NCBI GenBank assembly: GCA_025465475.1
Contig: JAODMR010000005.1
Location: 1-64,000, forward strand
Direction of reading: 5' to 3'
Source: Micrococcaceae bacterium
Lineage (GTDB): Bacteria > Actinomycetota > Actinomycetes > Actinomycetales > Micrococcaceae
DNA: 64,000 nucleotides
The notes under the pieces: generated by a model
Database searches by the model: none
What the model was told of the DNA's origin: nothing
Seen by the model: the letters and a program-made list of their open reading frames with translations, nothing else
In this document: in pieces, positions 36,001 to 42,499 of the stretch
Numbering within the stretch: the first letter of the stretch is position 1
How the letters are laid out: each line of letters begins with the position of its first letter
Position numbers and translations under genes: made by a program

Positions 36001-36165
36001 GGAAAAGAGATAGGCGTGATTCACCCTGTTTTTCTGCAGGGCGGCCATCAAGGGTTCGGTGACATGCTCCTGACCGATAACGTCCGCGAACGAGTCGGGA
36101 CGGTAACGGCGGTAGAGGGCGGTGGGTGCTGTCACAGGTAAAACCCTATCTGGTGCAACTGACAA
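33055..36165 (-). CDS. dnaX: DNA polymerase III subunit gamma/tau
   Basis: 1036 residues. The AAA+ clamp-loader module occupies about 1-380: ALYRRYRPDSFADVIGQEHV, Walker A GPRGCGKTTSARIL, zinc cysteines in CLNCAQGPTAVPCGQCASC, Walker B/DEAH in IFIIDEAHMVTSAGFNALL, sensor loop SRTHHYPFRL. Domain III and a long low-complexity Ser/Pro/Gln/Arg/Gly tail follow (about 400-1036), broken by a conserved block (VEVLRRAWPDILDQLAKVKR) that is the tau-specific part. The usual E. coli slippery heptamer for gamma production was not seen, so a single tau-like product is expected. Confidence 0.95.
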   Translation of the reverse strand: MSVAPDRVLPVTAPTALYRRYRPDSFADVIGQEHVTEPLMAALQKNRVNHAYLFSGPRGCGKTTSARILARCLNCAQGPTAVPCGQCASCIELARGGSGSLDVIEIDAASHGGVDDARDLRERATFAPVRDRYKIFIIDEAHMVTSAGFNALLKIVEEPPEHIKFIFATTEPDKVIGTIRSRTHHYPFRLVPPEPLMAYLGQLCDQEHVPVAPGVLSLVVRAGGGSVRDSLSVLDQLMSGAGPEGLDYELAVSLLGYTHASLLDDVVDALAAADAATVFRAVDRVIQTGLDPRRFVEDLLERFRDLIIVQAMPESAHAILRGMPEDQISRMQSQATLLGAAELSRSADVTNTALTEMTGATSPRLHLELLSARLLLPGAEKSERGMAARLDRIERRLSYGIPDREATSATAVDGPLATADGSQERPAARDESPERAGQTGAGTSSQPRVSTSDWPLEDRNTVGSGAQRNADTAASPSSSASTAALRPEPTRPERRESVPSAADHPVAGQREEERALGGQRTQESGGAPRSDSTLDSRGAGAGAGVGSGAERSTTRTSPQGPTAGGAQSGVEVLRRAWPDILDQLAKVKRSSWALVAPNATPLSFDGEVLVLGFITDGLAGAFGRGDHSDNLRTAIQKSLGINCRVTAAVNGASSADSSAEPGPKAPTDRAATASTAAASSTWASEHQETPRPGTGQQRTGQQETGQERTGPRGNADPFLGSGSNSGQPAVAQRIDRPVNGSGAGDRTSSAPQANRPDNQTRTRGGHEGAPTVDPDATPAALTPSQRPFTQPPSHAKRAANERTVEPEPRDRDTDEPPYFDEEPPSEWDVPPPDPGSTPQRRQQPPSVQQRPSGAAGRSQARSDSLAGRPSASEPPAEAGRARPEDYTWKPASAPLAEPGWGVVADAPDWATPDTGTTPAKGAAPRTTPAPAPAGTPAGRPEKAEQPESPRAPVTAAADAGAPPPATRRMSLYERLKNSPEAQAGRIATPARRPEAAPFVEDIPSADDETIEESGLVGKAAVERILGGRLIEERNIG

Positions 36166-36203
36166 TCTGCTGGCCGAAATCAGAGGTCAGGGAGAACGTA
36201 AAA

Positions 36204-36290
36204 GACCCCTCATGCACCCGCCAGAGCCCGCTTACCCTTGCTACCTTCCGGTCCTGGGGGAGTTCACAGGATGACGCCACATGAGGGGCC
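36204..36290 (-). ncRNA. ffs: bacterial small signal recognition particle RNA (4.5S)
   Basis: Minus strand. The conserved domain IV loop reads CCAGGACCGGAAGGTAGCAA, close to the E. coli AGGUCCGGAAGGAAGCAG core that binds Ffh. The ends GGCCCCTCATG and CATGAGGGGTC pair to close the molecule, and TTTT follows as terminator. A position just upstream of dnaX on the same strand is common in actinobacteria. It guides co-translational membrane targeting with Ffh. Confidence 0.92.
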
Positions 36291-36459
36291 GTCATCCAGC
36301 TTACCCGAACTTTCGGGGGCATCCGCACAGCAGCAGGGCCAGTGGATGGGCATCGGTTCGCCCCGTCCGCGGCGCCTCTCTGCCGGGAGGGAAGGGCCGA
36401 AGAAACATTTTGTATTTTTTGGATTAGCTATGGACTACTGCGGTCATCCCCTTGTTACA

Positions 36460-36481
36460 CTTGTCACGATGCATTGACAAG
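36460..36481. promoter_or_regulatory. inverted repeat CTTGTCA-N8-TGACAAG
   Basis: CTTGTCA (36460-36466), 8-base spacer, TGACAAG (36475-36481), flanked by weaker outer symmetry (GTTACA and TGTAAC). The same half-sites recur in the divergent promoter region at 61404-61454, suggesting a shared DNA-binding protein. Confidence 0.45.
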
Positions 36482-36586
36482 GTTGTAACGCATGCGGCAA
36501 GTTCGTGTTGACTGGGATCGCCTCCCCGGACCCGGACCGCCCGGCCTATTACCTGCAAGGGGTCTCTCTTCCGAAGGCCGCATCAT

Positions 36587-36625
36587 GAAGGGCGACAGGG
36601 CTTGAACGGGGCTCTGTCGCCCTTC
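36587..36625 (+). terminator. strong hairpin in the intergenic region before tRNA-Ser
   Basis: GAAGGGCGACAG (36587-36598) pairs exactly with CTGTCGCCCTTC (36614-36625), extended by two more pairs around a mismatch. No annotated gene ends here, so it may terminate an unannotated small RNA. Confidence 0.5.
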
Positions 36626-36798
36626 GCATGCGCCCAGTGCCGTCCGCAGCCAAGCCGAAGAGGCAGTATCGCAATGTTGTTCAGCCCTGCGGTCCGTGGT
36701 CGGACCGTGGACCAAAGACTGCCGTGTTCGCTGAGCCCGATTAGGAACATCGGGAAAAGTCCGGGTATCCTAGAACCTGCTCATCACGAGCAAGCACT

Positions 36799-36883
36799 GG
36801 AGAATTCGCCTAGCGGCCTATGGCGCACGCCTGGAACGCGTGTTGGGTTAACGCCCTCGGGGGTTCAAATCCCCCATTCTCCG
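36799..36883 (+). tRNA. tRNA-Ser (anticodon GGA)
   Basis: 85 bases with a long variable arm. Acceptor GGAGAAT/ATTCTCC, anticodon stem CACGC/GCGTG with loop CTGGAAC, T-loop TTCAAAT. CCA not encoded. Confidence 0.94.
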
Positions 36884-36899
36884 CATTCCCTTCGGGGAC

Positions 36900-36938
36900 A
36901 GAATGCCTCGGTCTTCGGACCGGGGCATTCTGCGTTTC
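36900..36938 (+). terminator. terminator of tRNA-Ser
   Basis: AGAATGCCTCGGTC (36900-36913), UUCG-type loop TTCG, GACCGGGGCATTCT (36918-36931), then GCGTTT. A stable tetraloop hairpin 17 bases after the tRNA. Confidence 0.8.
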
Positions 36939-37055
36939 ATCCCTCCAACCTCGCTGCTCATGGGCAAAATGTGACTCCTCCGGCGTTGTCGGCCCGACCT
37001 CCTTTGTGCTGACCGCTGGCGCAGGGCCGCACGCGAGGCGCCACAGTGCAGGACG

Positions 37056-38003
37056 TCAGGGGCTCGGTGGCACGCCGGGGCAGCCTGCACCCAGGGGGTT
37101 CTGCAAACAGTTGTCGGCATAGTTCTTGGTCTCTGCCCGCCAGACACTGACGGTCAGGGGAACTGAGGCGAAGCTGCCCTCACCGGGAATGGGCAGCGCA
37201 GGTCCACCATTGACGGCGTAGGTGCCGTGGAAGAAGGTGGTCAACGAAACGGCGTAGTCGCCGGTGGCCGCGTAGGCATGACTCGTCCCTGTGTTTTCGC
37301 CCCAACGAGCCCGTGGGAGGGGCGCTCCGGCTGCCGTGGTGGGGGCCAGCGAGCTGCCGTCGCCATAATTCCATAGGTAATGCACGGGAGTGGCAACTAT
37401 GTGGACCTGCTGAGCGAGCAACTCGATATCGAAGGTCTGCGTGGTGGCCTCGGCGTAGAAGTTGGTGTTGGCTCCGCGAAGCGTGTTGGGACCGGGTTGG
37501 CTGGCAACCGTTGCAGGCAGGACGGGCGAGTGCTCAAACGCCTGTTGGATCTGGGCAGCAATCTGGTCCAAGACATTACTCGGGTCCTCTGAGTAGATGC
37601 AGGACGGCGCATCAAGAGGGCGCCACTCCGGAGGTTCAAATCCTCGAGGAGTCCAAAACCAAAGGACAGGACGACCACCTTCAGCTGCCGTGCATTGTAT
37701 CGATCTAGCGAGACAAGCCTTGTCGAAATTGTTTTCTTCGATCAGACATAAGAACTCGTACTTGTACAGAAAAGGTCCGGGGTTAAAGCTTATTGGTAGG
37801 GTCCCCCAGTAGCCGCCGGGAATAGGATTCCAGGCGCCAGAACCAACACCGGTATCATCCCAGCCGTTATCAATGGGTGGTTCCGTGACATCCGCATACA
37901 CGGGCTGGACCGAATAGAAAACAAACAGTGCAAGTACGGACACTATTGCCCAGAATTTCCCAATTTGGCTTGCGGGCGGATCAGGATGCCTTGCCGCTGA
38001 CAT
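37056..38003 (-). CDS. exported protein with PKD-like domain
   Basis: Start at 38003 (MSAARHPDPPASQ), preceded by GGCGGAG; a start at 38051 would overlap the upstream gene by 71 bases. 315 residues. One N-terminal hydrophobic segment (GKFWAIVSVLALFVFYSVQP) then VYADV looks like a signal or anchor. A middle region with four or five cysteines (LCLIEENNFDKACLARSIQC) precedes a PKD-like beta-sandwich (YLWNYGDGSSL ... HAYAATGDYAVSLTTFFHG). It probably acts outside the cell in adhesion or envelope assembly. By eye it is less GC-rich than its neighbours. It overlaps the DUF6318 gene by 23 bases, so the two are coupled. Confidence 0.7.
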   Translation of the reverse strand: MSAARHPDPPASQIGKFWAIVSVLALFVFYSVQPVYADVTEPPIDNGWDDTGVGSGAWNPIPGGYWGTLPISFNPGPFLYKYEFLCLIEENNFDKACLARSIQCTAAEGGRPVLWFWTPRGFEPPEWRPLDAPSCIYSEDPSNVLDQIAAQIQQAFEHSPVLPATVASQPGPNTLRGANTNFYAEATTQTFDIELLAQQVHIVATPVHYLWNYGDGSSLAPTTAAGAPLPRARWGENTGTSHAYAATGDYAVSLTTFFHGTYAVNGGPALPIPGEGSFASVPLTVSVWRAETKNYADNCLQNPLGAGCPGVPPSP

Positions 38004-38637
38004 GCTCCGCCGTCCTCGTATTCCACTTTCCCTCTGTGTAACGCCCGACAAGTATGTCCGTTATCGGCGCTGTCGCTGGTTTCGTATCGGCGACCGTCCT
38101 ATCTGCTCTGTAGTAGGCGATTGGTTCCTGATGGACGATAAGGATCACTTGATATTCGCTTTCAGGTGTTTCCTTAAAAGTGCTTTGGGCTGCTTCCACG
38201 ATCATCTGTCCACCGACGGTCCACCGGCCCTCGCTGTGCCACGGCACGACGCTGTCCTTTACCTTTGCGCACGTCTGGCAACCGGGGTCGGTGACAGCTT
38301 CGAGCGGCCCCATGTCGCCGGTCTCGTAGGCGTACGACAGAGTGGAATACCAGTACCGAGCGAAGGCCTCCAGCCCTTCCTTCGAAAACTCGTCAGCGAG
38401 CGGTGGTTTCACGGGAAGGGGAACGTTCTGCGCCGGTCCGGTGGCGTCGGCCGGTTTGTAGACCGCGGTGGTCGCCATCGCGGAGCTTGGTGGGGAGGAA
38501 CTGATGGCGGCGGAGGTGGACTGCGCGGCAGAGGAGGTCTCGGCGCTGTCAGGTGGACTGGCATTGGCCGTGCATCCCGAGGCTAGGGTCAACACCATCA
38601 GGAAGCAGACGACCGAGCGCCGCGCCTGTGAGCGCAT
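37981..38637 (-). CDS. DUF6318-family lipoprotein
   Basis: Start at the ATG at 38637 (MRSQARRSVVCFLM), which has GGGGGA before it; a TTG four codons upstream is less likely. 218 residues. Lipobox VLTLASGC (Cys22), a Ser/Ala-rich linker to about 65, then a conserved globular part: FARYWYSTLSYAYETGDMGP, LEAVTDPGCQTCAKVKD, EGRWTVGGQMIVEAAQ. These features fit the Micrococcaceae DUF6318 family, whose fold resembles small NTF2/SnoaL-type domains. It is paired with the PKD-like protein, suggesting a two-component surface module of unknown role. Confidence 0.75.
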   Translation of the reverse strand: MRSQARRSVVCFLMVLTLASGCTANASPPDSAETSSAAQSTSAAISSSPPSSAMATTAVYKPADATGPAQNVPLPVKPPLADEFSKEGLEAFARYWYSTLSYAYETGDMGPLEAVTDPGCQTCAKVKDSVVPWHSEGRWTVGGQMIVEAAQSTFKETPESEYQVILIVHQEPIAYYRADRTVADTKPATAPITDILVGRYTEGKWNTRTAEHVSGKAS

Positions 38638-38730
38638 GAAGTCCCCCAAACCTTGAGAAGGTGCTGCTCAGAGTGGGTTAAAGGTAGCGCAGTTGCTCAA
38701 AAGGAGTCCAAGGTTTTCCACAGCCTCGGC

Positions 38731-39663
38731 TTACAGCAACCCCAGCCGCTGCAACCGGCTACGGGCTGCCAGCTCGCTCGGTCCCGTCCTGCCCAAGGCA
38801 GTGCGAATCAGGCGCAAAGTAACCTTGGTGGCCGACACCACGGGCAACCGAAGGAAGCCGACGCGCGGTGTGCGCAGCCGCAACATGGTCCGGTATTTCG
38901 GGTCGAGTGTGGCAACGGCCGCCGCAAACAGCACCCGGTAGCCCGGCCGCAGCATCGGGTGCAGCGGTGGGTTGCGGATGAATGCCACCGTTTCGGCGAC
39001 CCTGTCGTCGTACCGCAACTCGCCGGCGTCGTACCAGCGGTCCAGCGCGGCCCGCATTTGGCTTTCCGTTTCCGGCGGGTCCTGGACCCCCATCAGTCGG
39101 CCGGCCTGGGCCCACTCCCGCACATAAGCGTCCGGGCCACCAGGGATTCGGCTCCCGAAGGCTTTGTAGGAGGAAAGGAAGGCGTCAGTGAAGGCTATGT
39201 GTACCCAATGGAGCAGGTCCGGATCATTGGCGGCGTAGTCACGCTCGTTCCCATGGCCGTCAACGAACCGGCCGACGACTTTTTCATGCAGGCGCAGCAC
39301 CCAGTTTGAGGCGTCGCGGGCAGCGTCCTTGGACCCGTACGTCACGGTGAAGATCCATCGGATCGTACCTGCCAGCCTGCCCAGGGGGTCATCCTGGAAG
39401 CGGGAATGGTCGTACACGCCTGCGAGGGCTCCGGGATGCAGGGTCTGCATCAGCAGTGCACGGATTCCGGCGACGATAGTGGACATGGATCCGTGGACCG
39501 CCCACGCCGCAGAGCCCGGGCGGAAGTGTCCGCCGTCGTTCCCTTCCGCCAACCGGGGCACCCAGTCCGGGACGGCGTCGGCGCTTCCCGTGAACGTCCT
39601 CTTCAACTCCGCCTGCAGCGCGCTGAACATTCCCATCGGCATGAACCTCCTGGTTCGGCCCAA
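38731..39663 (-). CDS. oxygenase MpaB-like protein (DUF2236)
   Basis: 310 residues. Conserved DUF2236 features are AWAVHGSMSTIVAGIRALLM, QTLHPGALAGVYDHSRFQDD (with the conserved His) and LLHWVHIAFTDAFLSSYKAF. The MpaB/latex-oxygenase superfamily uses haem-binding histidines for oxidative cleavage; His candidates are present in QTLHPGALAG and WVHIAF. No signal peptide, so a cytoplasmic role. The natural substrate is unknown for most members. The gene stands alone. Confidence 0.82.
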   Translation of the reverse strand: MGRTRRFMPMGMFSALQAELKRTFTGSADAVPDWVPRLAEGNDGGHFRPGSAAWAVHGSMSTIVAGIRALLMQTLHPGALAGVYDHSRFQDDPLGRLAGTIRWIFTVTYGSKDAARDASNWVLRLHEKVVGRFVDGHGNERDYAANDPDLLHWVHIAFTDAFLSSYKAFGSRIPGGPDAYVREWAQAGRLMGVQDPPETESQMRAALDRWYDAGELRYDDRVAETVAFIRNPPLHPMLRPGYRVLFAAAVATLDPKYRTMLRLRTPRVGFLRLPVVSATKVTLRLIRTALGRTGPSELAARSRLQRLGLL

Positions 39664-39754
39664 ACGTCGCGGGGCGTGATGTCCCAGGGCGTGACCTAAG
39701 CGCTCAACGGGCTGGAGCTGCCGGCCGTTCCCGTTGCCTTCCTGAAGGGAAGTT

Positions 39755-40675
39755 CTAGTCCTCCTCCGTCAGCACCATTTCCAGCCACTTCGCCAGGAAC
39801 GCCGCACCGGCGTCGTCGTGAATGACGTCGGCACCCAAACCGAGGTCAGCGGCGGTCAGAATCGGGTACGGCTTGGCCGGCACCCCATCGGCTGGCCGGA
39901 CGTCCACATGCTTGACCGCGTGGTCGTTGTGGTGGAGCCAGTCGGCCATCGCGTAATCGGTGCGCGAATCACCGACCGTTCGCCAGGCCTGCGGCTGGAT
40001 CCCCTCGGCGGCAAGCAGTTCGACGGCGCGGCTGGCGCCCAGATCCTTGCCGAGCCGGACGGACTCGATGTCGGTGGAAATGATGGTCGGGTCCACACGG
40101 AATTCGATGGGCAACCCGCCAGCCGGAGAGGAGCTGCCGGAGCCGTCCGCCACGGCGTGGTCCAGCATGACGACGCCGAGCCCGTGCTTGCCCATCAGCT
40201 CGAGGGCTTCGGCATCAAAAAGCTTCTGCTCCGCAAGGTAGTCCTGGTTGGATACGGACACCTGCTGCTCCACGGACACCATGGCGCGCTTGGTCTCGTC
40301 AAAAAACATGTGGGCGGCATAGTCCTCGGCCACCAGCCGGCGGATGTCGTCGCCGAAGGCCGTGGGTACCGCCAGCGACTTATCCACATGAATCGGACCC
40401 TGTCCATCAGCGCTGAAGCTGAACCACACGGCACCCTTTTCGCAGATCGCGTGGACCACGGTATGGGCGGGTATTCCCAGCTCGAGCATCGGCACCATGA
40501 CCTGGTCCCGGATAAAGGCGTCCGACCTGCCCGTGTTGAAGATGATCGGGACGCCTTCGGCAGCCAAGGCCACCAGGTCCTTGATGATTCGGGGGCGCAC
40601 CGTTCGGGAAACGGGGCTTGCGATGGGCCCGTCCACGTCGAGCAGCAGGGCGAGTGCGGGTGTCTGTACCGTCAT
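39755..40675 (-). CDS. Cof-type HAD-superfamily hydrolase
   Basis: 306 residues from the ATG at 40675; upstream extension to 41371 is antisense to two genes and is rejected. HAD motif I LALLLDVDGPIASPVSRTVR, motif II IIFNTGRSDAFIRDQV and motif IV WRTVGDSRTDYAMADWL are present. A long cap insert lies at about 75-225. The pattern resembles trehalose/sucrose-phosphate-type or Cof-like phosphatases. A sugar-phosphate substrate is likely, but its identity is not readable. It is divergent from the ParB-like gene. Confidence 0.85.
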   Translation of the reverse strand: MTVQTPALALLLDVDGPIASPVSRTVRPRIIKDLVALAAEGVPIIFNTGRSDAFIRDQVMVPMLELGIPAHTVVHAICEKGAVWFSFSADGQGPIHVDKSLAVPTAFGDDIRRLVAEDYAAHMFFDETKRAMVSVEQQVSVSNQDYLAEQKLFDAEALELMGKHGLGVVMLDHAVADGSGSSSPAGGLPIEFRVDPTIISTDIESVRLGKDLGASRAVELLAAEGIQPQAWRTVGDSRTDYAMADWLHHNDHAVKHVDVRPADGVPAKPYPILTAADLGLGADVIHDDAGAAFLAKWLEMVLTEED

Positions 40676-40798
40676 GGATCCATCCTCGCAGGCGCGTTGG
40701 AAATGCGGCCAGCCGGGTCTGTCATATTGGGTGCCAGTCCGGACCGAAGCGGTGCGGCCAAGTTCCCATGCCGGGTGCTTTGTCTTTAGGCTGGACCA

Positions 40799-41098
40799 GT
40801 GATCTTCAAAGCAGTTGGCGACGGACGACCGTATCCGGACCACGGGTACCTGACTCCCAAAGACTGGGCTGCGGTGCCGCCCCGCCAGGTGCGCCTGGAC
40901 GAACTTGTCACGACCAAGACCACACTGGACCTTGAGGCACTGCTGGCTGAGGATTCCACTTTTTTCGGTGACCTGTTCCCGCACGTCGTTCAGTGGCAGG
41001 GAACAATGTACCTCGAAGACGGCTTGCACCGGGCCGTACGGACAGCCCTCCATCAGCGTTCCATCCTGCATGCCCGGGTCCTCGTGCTCGATGGCTGA
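40799..41098 (+). CDS. small conserved protein with ParB/sulfiredoxin-like motif
   Basis: 99 residues from a GTG. FPHVVQWQGTMYLEDGLHRA followed by VRTALHQRSILHARVLVLDG resembles the ParB/sulfiredoxin nuclease-fold strand and the DGxHR box (DGLHR here) that contacts CTP or ATP. The N-terminal half (AVGDGRPYPDHGYLTPKDWA) is conserved in Micrococcaceae but unassigned; databases sometimes label such proteins VapB-like antitoxins, for which I see no toxin partner. It overlaps the LytR_C gene by 8 bases. The family call is tentative. Confidence 0.6.
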   Translation: MIFKAVGDGRPYPDHGYLTPKDWAAVPPRQVRLDELVTTKTTLDLEALLAEDSTFFGDLFPHVVQWQGTMYLEDGLHRAVRTALHQRSILHARVLVLDG

Positions 41099-41747
41099 GA
41101 GCCCCGAGCAGCCGCGACCCAAGCGGGAGCCGACCATGCTCCACGGGCACCATGTGGTGCGGGGCAGGGACCTTGACCGGGTATTCGGCCAGGAAAAGGA
41201 ATTGGAAGATCCAATACTTTTCCGGCACCGGCTCATCCACGGGATCACCTTGACGGTCCTTGCGGCAGTTGTCGTTGCATCAGTGGTGCTGGCCGTCCTG
41301 TTCAGCAGGGGAGACCTGAAATGGGGGACGGCCGAAGCCACCAAGGCGGCGGTAACCTGTCCGTCGGACACGTATAACTACGGAACGCCGTCCGACATCC
41401 ACATCCGCGTCTACAACGCCACGCGCAAGGAAGGGCTCGCCGCATCCGTGGCGGACGGATTGCGGCAGCGCGGCTTCGCGGTGGATGCCGTGGAGAACAA
41501 GACCACCGATTACAACGGAACGGCGGTCGTAGTGGCTGGCCAGGCGGGCAGAGGCGCCGCTTTCACGCTGCAGCGCAACATCCCCAACACGGATTTCGTG
41601 GCCGACGATAGGAATGATGCCGTGGTCGACGTCGTTCTGACGTCCGGCTTTGCCGACCTGGTGCCGCCTGAAGTAGTGGACACGGCACCCGGCCAGCTGT
41701 CCTGCCCGCGCTTGAGCCCTCCGCCATCCCCGACGCCGAGCCGCTAG
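41091..41747 (+). CDS. membrane protein with LytR C-terminal domain
   Basis: 218 residues from the ATG at 41091, overlapping the preceding gene by 8 bases. A cytoplasmic N-terminus (about 1-55), one membrane helix (LTVLAAVVVASVVLAVLF) and an extracytoplasmic LytR_C domain (IRVYNATRKEGLAASVADGL, GTAVVVAGQAGRGAAFTL and VVDVVLTSGF). LytR_C domains occur in wall-polymer transferases, but here the LCP catalytic domain is missing, so it may modulate wall assembly. Its stop overlaps the convergent TetR stop by four bases. Confidence 0.82.
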   Translation: MAESPEQPRPKREPTMLHGHHVVRGRDLDRVFGQEKELEDPILFRHRLIHGITLTVLAAVVVASVVLAVLFSRGDLKWGTAEATKAAVTCPSDTYNYGTPSDIHIRVYNATRKEGLAASVADGLRQRGFAVDAVENKTTDYNGTAVVVAGQAGRGAAFTLQRNIPNTDFVADDRNDAVVDVVLTSGFADLVPPEVVDTAPGQLSCPRLSPPPSPTPSR

Positions 41748-42448
41748 GCGGGCTGCTGCAGTTCCTGCTGTGGAGGAAGGGCCCGGGACAGGGTGCGGCC
41801 GGTGAGCGGAGGAATGGGCGGAAAGGCACGGACCGGGCGGCCGCCATCAAATACGGCCCCGACGCCGGCCTGAATAAATCGGACGGTGCGGGCGATGTTT
41901 TCCTCCAGCTCCAGGTCGCCGTTGGTGATACCCCGTGACGCGCTGGCGGTCATTGAGCCGTGAATGAGTTGCGTCAGGCTGTCGATATCCGCTGGCGGTA
42001 GGTAGCCCTGGTCCATGCCGTCGCGCAGGATCCCCTGCAGCAGCGACGTCAGGTCGCCCACATGGACGGCAAGTTTGGCGAAGGATTCCCCTGACAACAC
42101 TGAGCGCATGGCTGGGCCGGGCGGAAGGTGGCGACGCGACAGGTCCAGCAACTGTGAGCGCACGTAGCGGGCCAGCCGGTCCACCGGATTCGCCAACTCG
42201 TCCAGTTCGGCCTTGAGTTCACTGAGGAACCGGTCGGTTTCGTCCAGGGCATAAGCCACCAGGAGTTGTTCCAGGTCCGCGAAGTAGTTGTAGACGGCTG
42301 TCCGCCCGACGCCGGCCTGCCGGGCCACGTCCGTCATGGTCAATCCGGGCAGCCCCCGGGTGAAGAGCAGCTCTCCAAAGGCGGTCAGGATCTTGCGCCG
42401 GGTCTGCTCACGTTGTTCCGCGTTGGTGGAGGCGGCTATCCGTGGCAT
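41744..42448 (-). CDS. TetR-family transcriptional regulator
   Basis: 234 residues. The DNA-binding domain is at about 15-62: TRRKILTAFGELLFTRGLPG, LTMTDVARQAGVGRTAVYNY, FADLEQLLVAYAL. The C-terminal ligand domain is unassigned; the last 30 residues are Pro/Arg/Gln-rich. It is 51 bases downstream of the MFS transporter start-to-stop pair on the same strand and is a plausible regulator of that carrier. Confidence 0.85.
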   Translation of the reverse strand: MPRIAASTNAEQREQTRRKILTAFGELLFTRGLPGLTMTDVARQAGVGRTAVYNYFADLEQLLVAYALDETDRFLSELKAELDELANPVDRLARYVRSQLLDLSRRHLPPGPAMRSVLSGESFAKLAVHVGDLTSLLQGILRDGMDQGYLPPADIDSLTQLIHGSMTASASRGITNGDLELEENIARTVRFIQAGVGAVFDGGRPVRAFPPIPPLTGRTLSRALPPQQELQQPA

Positions 42449-42499
42449 ATAGACACTTTAGCGCGAACTGTCAGTAAACGCTGATCGTACCGGCGTGGC

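Larger units (their letters stand above)
36291..36798. other. 508-base region without protein gene
   Basis: It lies between SRP RNA (leftward) and tRNA-Ser (rightward). No convincing coding frame. It holds an AT-rich stretch at 36410-36450, the CTTGTCA-N8-TGACAAG inverted repeat, a strong hairpin at 36587-36625 and a possible -10 box (TATCCT, 36766-36771) for tRNA-Ser. Confidence 0.6.

Noticed and set aside
40678-41371. N-terminal extension of the HAD hydrolase gene to 41371
   Set aside because: It would run antisense through two supported genes, and the HAD motif I follows directly after the ATG at 40675.
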